Positions 43,602 to 51,427 of a stretch of DNA of 64,000 nucleotides are shown in pieces (position 1 is the first letter of the stretch; every line of letters begins with the position of its first letter). The DNA is from Rhizobium sp. 18055 (GTDB lineage: Bacteria; Pseudomonadota; Alphaproteobacteria; Rhizobiales; Rhizobiaceae): assembly GCF_902706285.1 (NCBI RefSeq), contig NZ_CACSKD010000016.1, forward strand, positions 79,666-143,665, written 5' to 3'. A program made the position numbers and the translations under genes. Below the pieces are notes generated by a model that was not told where the DNA came from, searched no databases, and was given only the letters and a program-made list of their open reading frames with translations.

Positions 43602-44189
43602 TCAGCTCTTGACGAACCGGCCGGCGCGAGGGCCTGCCAGCGTCACCTGCCAGTTGGATTTGCGATTGAAATTCTGGCTGGCGAGGAAGGTGTAACCCGT
43701 GCGCTGCCATGGCTTGACGGTGTAGGCGAGATTGTCGAGCACGTAGTCGCCGGATTTCAGCCGGGCCAGCAGGACGAGGTGGTTGTCGCCATTATGGTCG
43801 AGGACGACCGATAGCGCCAGCTTGCTCGCCGGGAAGCCGATGTCGAGAAGGGTTTTCATCTTCAGAAGCGCGTAGTCTTCGCAATCGCCCTTGTTGTTGA
43901 TGGGCAGGGACCAGTTTTCGGATTGGCCGCTTGTCGCTTTGTCCTCGGTTGGCGTCACGGTCGAATTGACATAGCGATTGACCTGCTGCAGCGCGCGCAG
44001 GGCCTCATGATCGCCGACATCCGCGCCACCCTTGCCGCGGCAAACCCATCCATATTTGGCACAGGCGGAGCCGAAACCGGCCGGTGCTGCGATAGATCGG
44101 CTGGCCGGAATTTCAGATCCGGCAAAGCTTGTGGTGGCAAAAAAAGGTATAGTGATAACAAAACCCAGAATGGCGATTGCTCTTCGCAT
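43602..44189 (-). CDS. LapG-like periplasmic cysteine protease (DUF920/BTLCP), copy 1
   Basis: A 195-residue transglutaminase-like cysteine peptidase (family C93). A signal peptide (MRRAIAILGFVITIPFFATT, ending SFAG) exports it to the periplasm. The catalytic triad is Cys103 (GDCEDYALLK), His137 (NGDNHLVLL) and Asp152 (YVLDNLA). LapG of Pseudomonas, the best known member, is Ca-dependent and cuts the adhesin LapA to release biofilm cells. No LapD or LapA is seen here. It diverges from a secreted repeat-protein gene; the whole unit is repeated at 45603-47834, where the paralogue aligns without a gap. Confidence 0.87.
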   Translation of the reverse strand: MRRAIAILGFVITIPFFATTSFAGSEIPASRSIAAPAGFGSACAKYGWVCRGKGGADVGDHEALRALQQVNRYVNSTVTPTEDKATSGQSENWSLPINNKGDCEDYALLKMKTLLDIGFPASKLALSVVLDHNGDNHLVLLARLKSGDYVLDNLAYTVKPWQRTGYTFLASQNFNRKSNWQVTLAGPRAGRFVKS

Positions 44190-44342
44190 GCAAAGATCCT
44201 TGTGTTGTTTGCGGATTGCTCAGATGGCTACTATTAGGTGATTCATTAGTACTTAATAATGTAATTGCAGCCGAAATGAGTACGCTCCTCAGTTTTATTT
44301 GTCCTTTCCTGTTTAGTGCTCACTAATATAAAAAATTCCTCG

Positions 44343-44358
44343 TTAACGTCTCGTTAAC
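44343..44358 (+). promoter_or_regulatory. CtrA box, module copy 1
   Basis: TTAA-CGTCTCG-TTAAC, a perfect CtrA consensus, ending 15 bases before the ATG at 44374. It is embedded in a perfect 25-base inverted repeat (CCTCGTTAACG-TCT-CGTTAACGAGG, 44338-44362). Confidence 0.65.
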
Positions 44359-44373
44359 GAGGGAGTGAGCGAA

Positions 44374-45444
44374 ATGAATAAAACACTAATCAAGCTCTCT
44401 GTCAGTATCGGATTTTTGCTGGCAGGAACAAGTCTAGGGAGCGCTCAGGCGCTCAATCTCGATTGCAGGACCGTGCGACCGGGATCGATCGAGGAGCGCC
44501 TGTGCTTCCCGGTTCAATCAATTTTCGATGTGAATCCGTTCGTCAATTCAGACCATGACCGAAGCAGTTTGGCTCGCGGCAATCCGAGGGGGAATAGCCA
44601 GCCAAACAATCCGTCCAGCGGCCAAGGCAGCAATGAAACCGCCAGCACCGATCCGTCCCCTGTGGTGACGGTCGATCCCGGCGATGATGACGACGATAAC
44701 GGCGGCGGCCGCCATCATGGTCGGCACCACCGCGGCGATCACAATGGCAACGGCCCGCGTGATCATGGCGACAATGGTAACGGACCGCGTGGCCACAATG
44801 GCCACGGTCCTGGCGACCACAATGGTCCTGGCGATCCTGGCGACCACAATGGCCACGGCCCACGCGGTCACGATGGCAGCGGTCCGCGCGATCACGCCGG
44901 TGGCGGTCCTCGCGGGGATGGCGATCACAACGGCCACGGCCCACGCGGTTCTTGGGGTGGTGGAGGATGGGGTGGCGGACCCGGTGATCCAGGCGATCAC
45001 AATGGGCCGCGGCATCACGGCAACCACGGCGGGCAAGAGCATGCTGGTGGCCCTGGCGGCCCCGGTGGACCCGGTGGCCATGGCGACGGTGACCACAATG
45101 GCGACGGTGACCACAACGGCGACGGCGGCCACAATGGCGACGGCGGCCACAACGGCGGCGGCGACCACAATGGTGACGGCGGCCACAACGGCGGCGGCGA
45201 CCACAATGGTGACGGCGGCCACAACGGCGGCGGCGACCACAATGGTGACGGCGGCCACAACGGCGGCGGCGACCACAATGGTGACGGCGGCCACAACGGT
45301 GGCGGCGACCACAATGGTGACGGCGGCCACAACGGCGGCGGCGACCACAATGGTGACGGCGACCACAACGGCGGCGGCGACCACGATGGCGACAACCACC
45401 ACAATGATCGAAGCGAGAGCAGCCAAAGCGCTGACGCTAACTAA
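44374..45444 (+). CDS. secreted Gly/His/Asp/Asn-repeat protein, module copy 1
   Basis: A 356-residue exported protein. The signal peptide (about 1-26, FLLAGTSLGSAQA) is followed by a short domain with Cys31 and Cys44 and the pattern PGSIEERLC...NPF. The rest is low-complexity, mainly G, D, H and N, with runs of GPRGHNGHGPGD and a tandem array at residues 261-344: seven 12-residue units, GGGDHNGDGGHN. Each carries DxNxDG, the pattern of Ca-binding loops. There is no membrane or anchor segment. GGGAGTGAG precedes the ATG at 44374. A convergent terminator follows. It diverges from a LapG-like protease. Confidence 0.8.
   Translation: MNKTLIKLSVSIGFLLAGTSLGSAQALNLDCRTVRPGSIEERLCFPVQSIFDVNPFVNSDHDRSSLARGNPRGNSQPNNPSSGQGSNETASTDPSPVVTVDPGDDDDDNGGGRHHGRHHRGDHNGNGPRDHGDNGNGPRGHNGHGPGDHNGPGDPGDHNGHGPRGHDGSGPRDHAGGGPRGDGDHNGHGPRGSWGGGGWGGGPGDPGDHNGPRHHGNHGGQEHAGGPGGPGGPGGHGDGDHNGDGDHNGDGGHNGDGGHNGGGDHNGDGGHNGGGDHNGDGGHNGGGDHNGDGGHNGGGDHNGDGGHNGGGDHNGDGGHNGGGDHNGDGDHNGGGDHDGDNHHNDRSESSQSADAN
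45154..45405 (+). repeat. seven in-frame 36-base tandem repeats
   Basis: Units start at 45154, 45190, 45226, 45262, 45298, 45334 and 45370. The first five encode GGGDHNGDGGHN, the sixth GGGDHNGDGDHN, and the seventh GGGDHDGDNHHN. The bases differ little between units, so the array is recent or homogenised. Confidence 0.9.
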
Positions 45445-45502
45445 AAGTTGTGATGGGAGATACGGGGTGGCGGCAGCAGTGCCGCTGTCTCCTCCGACAT
45501 GT

Positions 45503-45530
45503 CAAAGCCCGGGTGTCAACCCGGGCTTTG
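45503..45530. terminator. bidirectional terminator between module copies
   Basis: The stem CAAAGCCCGGG (45503-45513)/CCCGGGCTTTG (45520-45530) with a TGTCAA loop. It lies between two convergent genes and can serve both. Confidence 0.8.
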
Positions 45531-45602
45531 TTGATCAACGATTGCCATGTCGGTAAATTTGACTGACCATCAGTGTGGGTCGTGCACTGGCAAGATTTAA
45601 CG

Positions 45603-46190
45603 TCACGTCCCGGAAAACTGGCCGGCACGAGGGCCGGCGAGCGTTACCTGCCAACTGCTCTTGCTGTTGAAATTCTGGCTGGCAAGGAATGTGTATCCGG
45701 TGCTCGACCACAATTTCACGCTGCCGGCGAGATTGTCGAGCACGTAGTCGCCCGATTCCAGGCGGGCCAGCAGGACGACATGGTTGCCGCCGTTGCGGTC
45801 GATGACGACAGACATCGAGAGCCTGTTCGATGGAAAGCCGGCGTCGAGAAGCGTCTTCATCTTCAAAAGCGCATAGTCTTCGCAATCGCCCTTGTTGGCG
45901 ATCGGCAGCGACCAGTATTCGGCCTTTCGTGTCGTCGTGAAGTCGGTTGCCGGTGTCACGGCAGCATTCACCTGTCGGTTGATCCGCTTGATCATGGACA
46001 TTGCCTGGTCGTCGCTGATCTGGCCGCCGGCCCTGTTATGGCACAGCCAGGCATATCGGGCGCAGGCAGAGGGGAAACCGATCGGTGCGCCGATCGATCG
46101 GGAGGGGCGCAGCATGGAGCCGGCAAAGCTCTCTTGCGGAACTATAGTCAGTATTGTTGCCAGTATTGAAATTGCTAGGGAAATCCGCAT
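45603..46190 (-). CDS. LapG-like periplasmic cysteine protease (DUF920/BTLCP), copy 2
   Basis: A 195-residue paralogue of the 43602 gene, aligning without a gap; by eye about 80 of residues 91-190 are identical. The triad is again Cys103 (GDCEDYALLK), His137 (NGGNHVVLL) and Asp152 (YVLDNLA). Signal peptide MRISLAISILATILTIVPQE ends SFAG. AAAGGGG lies 5 bases before the ATG at 46190; an upstream in-frame start would add 12 residues unlike copy 1. It diverges from the second secreted low-complexity protein. The conserved catalytic residues in both copies mean that both are probably active. Confidence 0.87.
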   Translation of the reverse strand: MRISLAISILATILTIVPQESFAGSMLRPSRSIGAPIGFPSACARYAWLCHNRAGGQISDDQAMSMIKRINRQVNAAVTPATDFTTTRKAEYWSLPIANKGDCEDYALLKMKTLLDAGFPSNRLSMSVVIDRNGGNHVVLLARLESGDYVLDNLAGSVKLWSSTGYTFLASQNFNSKSSWQVTLAGPRAGQFSGT

Positions 46191-46355
46191 CAAAACCCCT
46201 TTGGGATCGACCGTGTGGCCGGTCAATCCTGGTCTACACTGTTGAATTTGATGAAAATTTTATATGTTAGTAGTTAACTATATATTAAAAGATGGGCAGC
46301 TCTCCCGCCTGTGGTCTATTTTGTTTTATGTATTAACGAACTATAAACGACCTCG

Positions 46356-46371
46356 TTAACGCTCTGTTAAC
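46356..46371 (+). promoter_or_regulatory. CtrA box, module copy 2
   Basis: TTAA-CGCTCTG-TTAAC, a perfect CtrA consensus, ending 17 bases before the ATG at 46389. It shares CCTCGTTAACG at its left with copy 1, but the outer right arm of that palindrome has diverged, while the CtrA bases have not. Confidence 0.65.
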
Positions 46372-46388
46372 TTTGGGAGTGAGTGGTT

Positions 46389-47834
46389 ATGCGTAGAGAA
46401 TTACTTCATATTTCTGCCGGCATGGCATTTCTGCTTGCCGGGAGCAGCCTTGCAGGCGCTCAGGCACTGGGCGTTAACTGCAAAGTGGCAATTCCGGGGA
46501 CGATCGAAGCGCGGCTGTGCAAGCCCGTCGAGGCGATCAACCTCAACCCGTTCGCCGATCCCGATCACCACCGCGATCGCCAGATCGCCCGGGTATCGGC
46601 ATCGACCGGCAACGGTGCCGGCACCAGCGACCCCGTGAGCAACGGCTCCGGCGTCAGCGGTGACCAGGGTACCGGTGACCAGGGCGGTGACGATCAAGGT
46701 GGTGGCGACAACGGAGCAGGTGGTGAGGATCCGGCTACCGGCGGTCATGGTCATGGCCATGGTTCGCATGGTCATCACCACCACGGTGGTAAAGGCCCAC
46801 ACAAGGGTCCGTCGCATGCCGGTGGACACGGTGGTGATCGTCCGCACGGACACGGATCGACCGAGGGTGGCTCCCATAGCGGATCGCACCACGGTGACCA
46901 CAAGAACGATCACAAGGACCACAGGGATAACCGGGACCACAGGGATCACAGGGATCACAGGGATAACCGGGATAACCGGGATCACAAGGATCATGCCCAG
47001 GGCAAGCCTAGCAAGGATCGCCCTGGCAACGGTTCGCCGCGCGGCAATCGCAACGAACCGGGCAAGAGCTGGTCACACGACGCTCCCCGCGACCGCGATT
47101 CCGGCAGGGATCGGCCGCATGGCAGCTTCGGCAACGGCCCGCGTGGCAATGAACAGGCAAGCAAGGATCACCACGGCAAGGACCGTCCGGATCGCGCCGA
47201 GCCGAACAGGGATCGCGACAATGGCAGGCCCGACAAGGGCCCATCGGAGAACCGACCGGGCAACGGCTGGGGTCAGCGCAATGGCGCTTCCGAGGGTGGC
47301 GAACAGACTGTGAAATTCGGCTTTGGCGGCAAGAAGGATCGTCAGGATCGCGACGGCAGGAACGATACGTCTGAGCATCAGCAGCAGGGTGGCATGTTCG
47401 GCGGCAACGATAACGGCAAGCGGGACGATGGGAACCAGGGCAAGAGTCCCGGGGCCAGCGAACAGAGCAAGACGGATCGCGACGACAACAAGGGCACGCA
47501 AGGTCACAGCGATCAGAACAGCAAGCCTGATAACAGTCACCAGAGCGACAAGTCGAGCAGTAGCGAGACGAGCAGCAATTCTGGTGGCAACGAGCAGCCC
47601 AGCCAGTCTCCTGGCGGCGGCCAGACCGAAAATTCCGGTCGTGGTGAGCAGACAGGCCAGTCCGGAAATGGCGACAAGGGCGACAAGGGCGGCGACAAGT
47701 CTGACGGCGGCGAGTCCGGCAAGAAGTCGGAGCACGGCAACAAGGGCGGTGACGAGGGTGGTTCGTCGGGTCGTTCCGGTCCGGATGGCAAGGGCGGTCC
47801 AAAGGGCGACGGCGCATCCAGCAACCCGGCGTGA
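46389..47834 (+). CDS. secreted low-complexity protein, module copy 2
   Basis: A 481-residue exported protein. The signal peptide (about 1-26, FLLAGSSLAGAQA) and the two-cysteine domain (Cys31, Cys44; PGTIEARLC...NPF) match copy 1 position for position. The tail is different: Gly/Asp-rich at about 80-115, His-rich at about 118-165, three-residue repeats HRD/NRD at about 170-200, then a long Gly/Asp/Ser/Gln/Lys-rich disordered region to the end. It lacks the DxNxDG array. GGGAG precedes the ATG at 46389. A terminator follows. The tail is strongly hydrophilic and highly charged. Confidence 0.8.
   Translation: MRRELLHISAGMAFLLAGSSLAGAQALGVNCKVAIPGTIEARLCKPVEAINLNPFADPDHHRDRQIARVSASTGNGAGTSDPVSNGSGVSGDQGTGDQGGDDQGGGDNGAGGEDPATGGHGHGHGSHGHHHHGGKGPHKGPSHAGGHGGDRPHGHGSTEGGSHSGSHHGDHKNDHKDHRDNRDHRDHRDHRDNRDNRDHKDHAQGKPSKDRPGNGSPRGNRNEPGKSWSHDAPRDRDSGRDRPHGSFGNGPRGNEQASKDHHGKDRPDRAEPNRDRDNGRPDKGPSENRPGNGWGQRNGASEGGEQTVKFGFGGKKDRQDRDGRNDTSEHQQQGGMFGGNDNGKRDDGNQGKSPGASEQSKTDRDDNKGTQGHSDQNSKPDNSHQSDKSSSSETSSNSGGNEQPSQSPGGGQTENSGRGEQTGQSGNGDKGDKGGDKSDGGESGKKSEHGNKGGDEGGSSGRSGPDGKGGPKGDGASSNPA
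46908..46996 (+). repeat. 9-base tandem repeats encoding HRD/NRD
   Basis: The unit CACAGGGAT (HRD), with variants AACCGGGAT (NRD) and CACAAGGAT (HKD), is repeated in tandem about ten times, in frame, inside the copy 2 secreted protein. Such short units favour slippage and length change. Confidence 0.8.
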
Positions 47835-47880
47835 TCAGGCCAGAGGTCAGCTGACCGTGTCGTTTCACCACCTGACAATG

Positions 47881-47909
47881 AAAAAGCCCGGAGCGATCCG
47901 GGCTTTTTT
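47881..47909. terminator. bidirectional terminator
   Basis: The stem AAAAAGCCCGGA (47881-47892)/TCCGGGCTTTTT (47897-47908) with a GCGA loop and flanking A and T runs. It serves the copy 2 secreted protein gene and the convergent outer-membrane gene. Confidence 0.85.
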
Positions 47910-47944
47910 CGTGTCATGCGGTATGCACGCGTCGAAACGCGGTG

Positions 47945-48568
47945 TCAGAACTTGAAGCCGACGCCAACGGTAACGACGTTCTGGTTGAAGTCGGTATTGA
48001 CGCCCAGGAGATCCTTGTTGCCGTAATCGTTGTAGCGATACTCGAGGCGACCGAAGACGTTGTCGGTAAAGGCGTAATCGACACCGGCACCCACCGTCCA
48101 ACCGGAGAAGGTGGCGCTGTCGCTGCCGATCGGCGTATCGACGTGGCCGCGGGCTCCGGTCCAGCCGGCCGCACCGTAGAGCAATGCGTGATCGATGGCG
48201 TAACCAACGCGGGCGCGAACCGATCCTGTCGTGTCGAACTCGTAATTGTTGGCGCCGACATCCTCGTCGTTCCAGTTGTAGGAAATGTCACCTTCGACGC
48301 CGAGGACGATGCTGTTGTCGAGCTGCCAGTTATAGCCGGCAAAGCCGGTGACGAGGCCGCCGTTCATATTGGCCGAACCGATGCCGGAAAAATCGCCGCT
48401 GCCCCATGCCCCACCGCCTTGAATACCGGTGTAGAAGCCGCTCCAGGTGAAGACAGGCGCTGCCTCTTCGATCGGCGCCTGTGGTGTTTCAGCGACCAGA
48501 TCGGCGGCGGATGCGGCTCCGGCGAACATGAACAGTGCTGCTGATGCAGTGATGATGCGGACATTCAT
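47945..48568 (-). CDS. outer-membrane beta-barrel protein (Omp25/31-like)
   Basis: A 207-residue barrel. A signal peptide (MNVRIITASAALFMFAGAASA) precedes ADLVAETP and WSGFYTGIQGGGAWG, the opening of the rhizobial and Brucella Omp25/31 family. Strands end with VVTVGVGFKF, the C-terminal Phe that the Bam complex recognises. The start at 48568 follows GGGATT. An upstream in-frame extension is not plausible. It is a small eight-stranded type and convergent with the module above. Function is unknown beyond outer-membrane structure. Confidence 0.85.
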   Translation of the reverse strand: MNVRIITASAALFMFAGAASAADLVAETPQAPIEEAAPVFTWSGFYTGIQGGGAWGSGDFSGIGSANMNGGLVTGFAGYNWQLDNSIVLGVEGDISYNWNDEDVGANNYEFDTTGSVRARVGYAIDHALLYGAAGWTGARGHVDTPIGSDSATFSGWTVGAGVDYAFTDNVFGRLEYRYNDYGNKDLLGVNTDFNQNVVTVGVGFKF

Positions 48569-48804
48569 GATGGAAATCCCTCTCCCTTGACCAAGGATAC
48601 ACTCAGCTGAACGAATGGCGGAGCACCGCAGTGCCCGGCCATGGACCGCAACGTTTTGGCAAGCACAACAACGCGCCTGGAGACAAAACCGTCTATGCGA
48701 CCCGACGAAACAACGTCGATAGATCGTAGATGGTTCCATCAAGAATAGCTAATTTATTACGTGTGCGTGAGCGGTGGTGAAATCGGACCCCGGCGGGCGG
48801 GATT

Positions 48805-50379
48805 TCAGCCGGCGACCAACCGCTTGCTGCGGCTTTGCAAAAAGATCCGGGTTTCCTCGGCGGGCATGGCTTTTCCGAAGAGGTAACCCTGGCCGATATC
48901 GCAACCGAGATGCAGCAGATGGTTGAGCTGGCGCGGCTCCTCGATGCCTTCGGCGGTGGTCTTGATGTTGAGGCTGACGCCAAGGGCGAGCATGGCCAGA
49001 ACGATCTTTTCCTGCCGTTCGTCGTCGCGATAGGTGGCAATGAAACTCTTGTCGATCTTGATCTTGTCGAAGCGGTAGCGGGCCAGCTGCGCGAGGCTCG
49101 AATAGCCGGTGCCGAAATCGTCAAGGGCGATCTGCACGCCGGCATCGTGGAGTTCGTCGAGGATGGCAGCCGCGCTGGCCGGGTCCTGGATCAGGGCGTT
49201 TTCGGTGATTTCGATCTCGAGGCGCTGGGCGGGCAGGCCGTTGAGCGTCAGCGCCTTGAAGATGCGCGCCGTCAGCAGCCGATCCTCCATCTGCACCGGC
49301 GAGACGTTGAACGACAGGGTGATATGGTCGTCCCAGGCCAGCGCATCGCGGCAGGCGCGGGCGAGCAAGTCCTCGAACAGAACAGTGATCAGGCCGGTCT
49401 CTTCGGCGATGCCGATGAAGACAGGCGGGGGAATGCTGACGCCATCGTCGTCGGTCCAGCGGGCGAGGGCTTCGAAACCGCAGACTTCGCCGGTCTTCAG
49501 GTCGATGAGCGGCTGATAGAAGGGGCGTATCGCCTTCTTCTTGATGGCGACGCGCAGTTTCGCCTCAAGCGAAGCGCGCATCGCCACCTTGTCGCGCATC
49601 GGCGTTTCGAATGCCAGGTAGTTGTTCGGCCCGCGTGATTTGGCTTCGTACATGGCGAGATCAGCCCGGTGTGCCGTGTCTTCAAGCGGCTCGCCCTGCT
49701 GCCAGCGATCGTAACCGACGCTTGCGCCGACTTCGACCGCAAAGCCATTGATGTAGACCGGGCGCGTCACGGCCTGGATCAGCAATCGGGACAGCCGCTC
49801 TTCGAGCTGTTCCGACAGACCGGTCGCGACGATCAGGAATTCGTCACCGCCAAAGCGGTAGACGGAGTCGGCACTGCCGATGGCGCAGATCCGCTTGGAG
49901 ACCTCGACCAGAAGTGCGTCGCCGCCATTGTGGCCGATGAGGTCGTTGACCTTCTTGAAGCCATCGAGATCCACACAGAAGATCGTGACATTGCGCTCCC
50001 ACTCGTCACTGTATTCGTCGATCTTCGCTCGCTTCTGCAGAAATACGGCGCGCTCGAAGGCATAGCGATTGGGAAGTTTCGTCAGGTGGTCGTGCGTCGC
50101 GGTCCAGTCGGCCTTGGCCTCGGCCTTGGCGCGCAGTTCCATCTCCTTGCGAAGATCGGTAATTCTCAGGACCGAATAGATGAAGCTCATGGTGCCGGCG
50201 ACAGCGAGCGCGAGCACGAGCTTGTCGGCGCCATAATCATCGAACTCCTGGACGAACCCGGCCAGCCGGTCGCCGAGCTCCAGCAACGCGCCGACGACCC
50301 ATATTGCCGCCCCAAGCGCCATGAGCGACAGCCACTGCCGCCCGGCTCTGCTCCGGAAAAATGCCGGCATGCTCCCCAC
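48805..50379 (-). CDS. membrane GGDEF-EAL cyclic-di-GMP enzyme
   Basis: A 524-residue protein with two N-terminal membrane segments (about 15-35 and 54-72) and no sensor domain. GGDEF at about 90-245 has an intact RFGGDEF near residue 174. EAL at about 265-515 has an intact EALARW near residue 303 and DDFGTGYSSLAQL. Both sites look active. The GTG at 50379 has GGAG five bases upstream; an ATG three codons later lies too close to its own GGGGAG. It is a single gene, 2.6 kb beyond the LapG-like module. Confidence 0.87.
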   Translation of the reverse strand: MGSMPAFFRSRAGRQWLSLMALGAAIWVVGALLELGDRLAGFVQEFDDYGADKLVLALAVAGTMSFIYSVLRITDLRKEMELRAKAEAKADWTATHDHLTKLPNRYAFERAVFLQKRAKIDEYSDEWERNVTIFCVDLDGFKKVNDLIGHNGGDALLVEVSKRICAIGSADSVYRFGGDEFLIVATGLSEQLEERLSRLLIQAVTRPVYINGFAVEVGASVGYDRWQQGEPLEDTAHRADLAMYEAKSRGPNNYLAFETPMRDKVAMRASLEAKLRVAIKKKAIRPFYQPLIDLKTGEVCGFEALARWTDDDGVSIPPPVFIGIAEETGLITVLFEDLLARACRDALAWDDHITLSFNVSPVQMEDRLLTARIFKALTLNGLPAQRLEIEITENALIQDPASAAAILDELHDAGVQIALDDFGTGYSSLAQLARYRFDKIKIDKSFIATYRDDERQEKIVLAMLALGVSLNIKTTAEGIEEPRQLNHLLHLGCDIGQGYLFGKAMPAEETRIFLQSRSKRLVAG

Positions 50380-50503
50380 TCCATCTCCACCATGAAGAGA
50401 AATAACATGAAAGTCTAAAATGTTCGTTGAAACCAGGACGTGATTTCTAGGTATCCCAGCCTACTCATAGGCGTATATGCATGTGTTGACATATGCAAAA
50501 AGA

Positions 50504-50531
50504 AACGGGCGAGAGGTGTGGCTCGCCCGTT
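50504..50531 (-). terminator. Rho-independent terminator of the 37-aa gene
   Basis: The stem AACGGGCGAG (50504-50513)/CTCGCCCGTT (50522-50531) with an 8-base loop, followed on the minus strand by TTTCTTTTT. It lies 12 bases past the stop at 50543. Confidence 0.85.
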
Positions 50532-50542
50532 ATCTTCGGGAG

Positions 50543-50656
50543 TTACAGGTGCATCAGCATGGATGCGGCGACGGCAAGGCATAGAATAATGGCGCCACCC
50601 GTCAGTCGCATGAGGCGCGTGCGTCTTAGCCGCGCGCCGTTCCAGTCGTACGACAT
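50543..50656 (-). CDS. small membrane protein (37 aa)
   Basis: A 37-residue frame: MSYDWNGARLRRTRLMRLTG, then one hydrophobic helix GAIILCLAVAASMLMHL. The basic stretch before the helix predicts the N-terminus inside. AAAGGAGGTCTGACC precedes the ATG, an excellent ribosome binding site, and a strong terminator follows, so this is a complete small transcription unit. No family is recognised. Confidence 0.72.
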   Translation of the reverse strand: MSYDWNGARLRRTRLMRLTGGAIILCLAVAASMLMHL

Positions 50657-50768
50657 GGTCAGACCTCCTTTACGAAGGATTATCACCTGGAGATGCCAGG
50701 CAGATTAGCTTTCGCGCAATTGGCTTGTGCAAGGCTTGTCTAAATCAGCGAGTGCGGAACTTCGGATT

Positions 50769-51326
50769 TCAGGCGCGATCGAAACGCAACGACCAGCGCG
50801 TGCCGTTGCTGGTCATTCGCACCGTCGAGAGCGGGTCGATGTCGATACGCCAGAAGGCCGAGAGCGGTGCCTGCAAGGCGATCAGAATTGCGACCCTGAT
50901 GAGTGCGGCGTGGCTGATGGCGATGGCGTGGCCACCTGCGCCGGACTGTTCCTGCATCCATGGCAGGAGCCGATCACGAAGAGCGGCAATGGTCTCGCCG
51001 CCATGCGGAGCCGCATCGACATCGCTCATCCACGTGGCCAGTGCGTCCGGTTCGCTCTGCTGCAGCGCCATGATCGATTGACCGGCCCAGCGGCCGTAAT
51101 CGCAATCGGCGAGCGCGGGTGCCATTTCGGCGGTCAGGCCGAGGGCGTCGGCGGTCTGGCGGGCGCGCAGTGCGGGGCTTGTGAAAACCCTGCTGGCGCG
51201 GGGCAGCTGTTGTGCCAGCGCCGGCGCTTCGGCCATGGCCCCGTCTTCCAGTGGTTCGTCGAGCGGGAAGCGCGCCTGCCGATTGGCGGCGGTGGCGCCA
51301 TGGCAAATAAGGGTAAGGCGCGTCAT
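50769..51326 (-). CDS. histidine-phosphatase-family protein
   Basis: A 185-residue phosphoglycerate-mutase-like protein. The first motif is LICHGAT instead of the usual RHG, so the catalytic Arg is Cys while His is kept. The second His lies in AIAISHAALIRV. The later residues FTSPALRARQTADAL and CDYGRWAGQS fit the CobC/GpmB type. It lies divergently next to the cobalamin riboswitch and cbt genes, which suggests a link to cobalamin metabolism. The Met of MTRLTL at 51326 is preferred, though the ribosome binding site is distant. Confidence 0.72.
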   Translation of the reverse strand: MTRLTLICHGATAANRQARFPLDEPLEDGAMAEAPALAQQLPRASRVFTSPALRARQTADALGLTAEMAPALADCDYGRWAGQSIMALQQSEPDALATWMSDVDAAPHGGETIAALRDRLLPWMQEQSGAGGHAIAISHAALIRVAILIALQAPLSAFWRIDIDPLSTVRMTSNGTRWSLRFDRA

Positions 51327-51427
51327 CACGTTGGTTTTTTCTCCGGATTGCAGGCGTGACCCATTGCGAGAGCGATGCGCCATTGTTGTGTGACGCTGCG
51401 TTGACAGCTTCATGGCCGCAGCTATAA

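Noticed and set aside
45154..45405. Evenly spaced 36-base repeats that might be a CRISPR array
   Set aside because: There are no unique spacers; the units abut, keep the reading frame and encode a clear peptide repeat.
44374..47834. LapA-type adhesin with a TAAG cleavage site near the LapG-like proteases
   Set aside because: Neither secreted protein has TAAG or PAAG, a retention module or a type I secretion signal.
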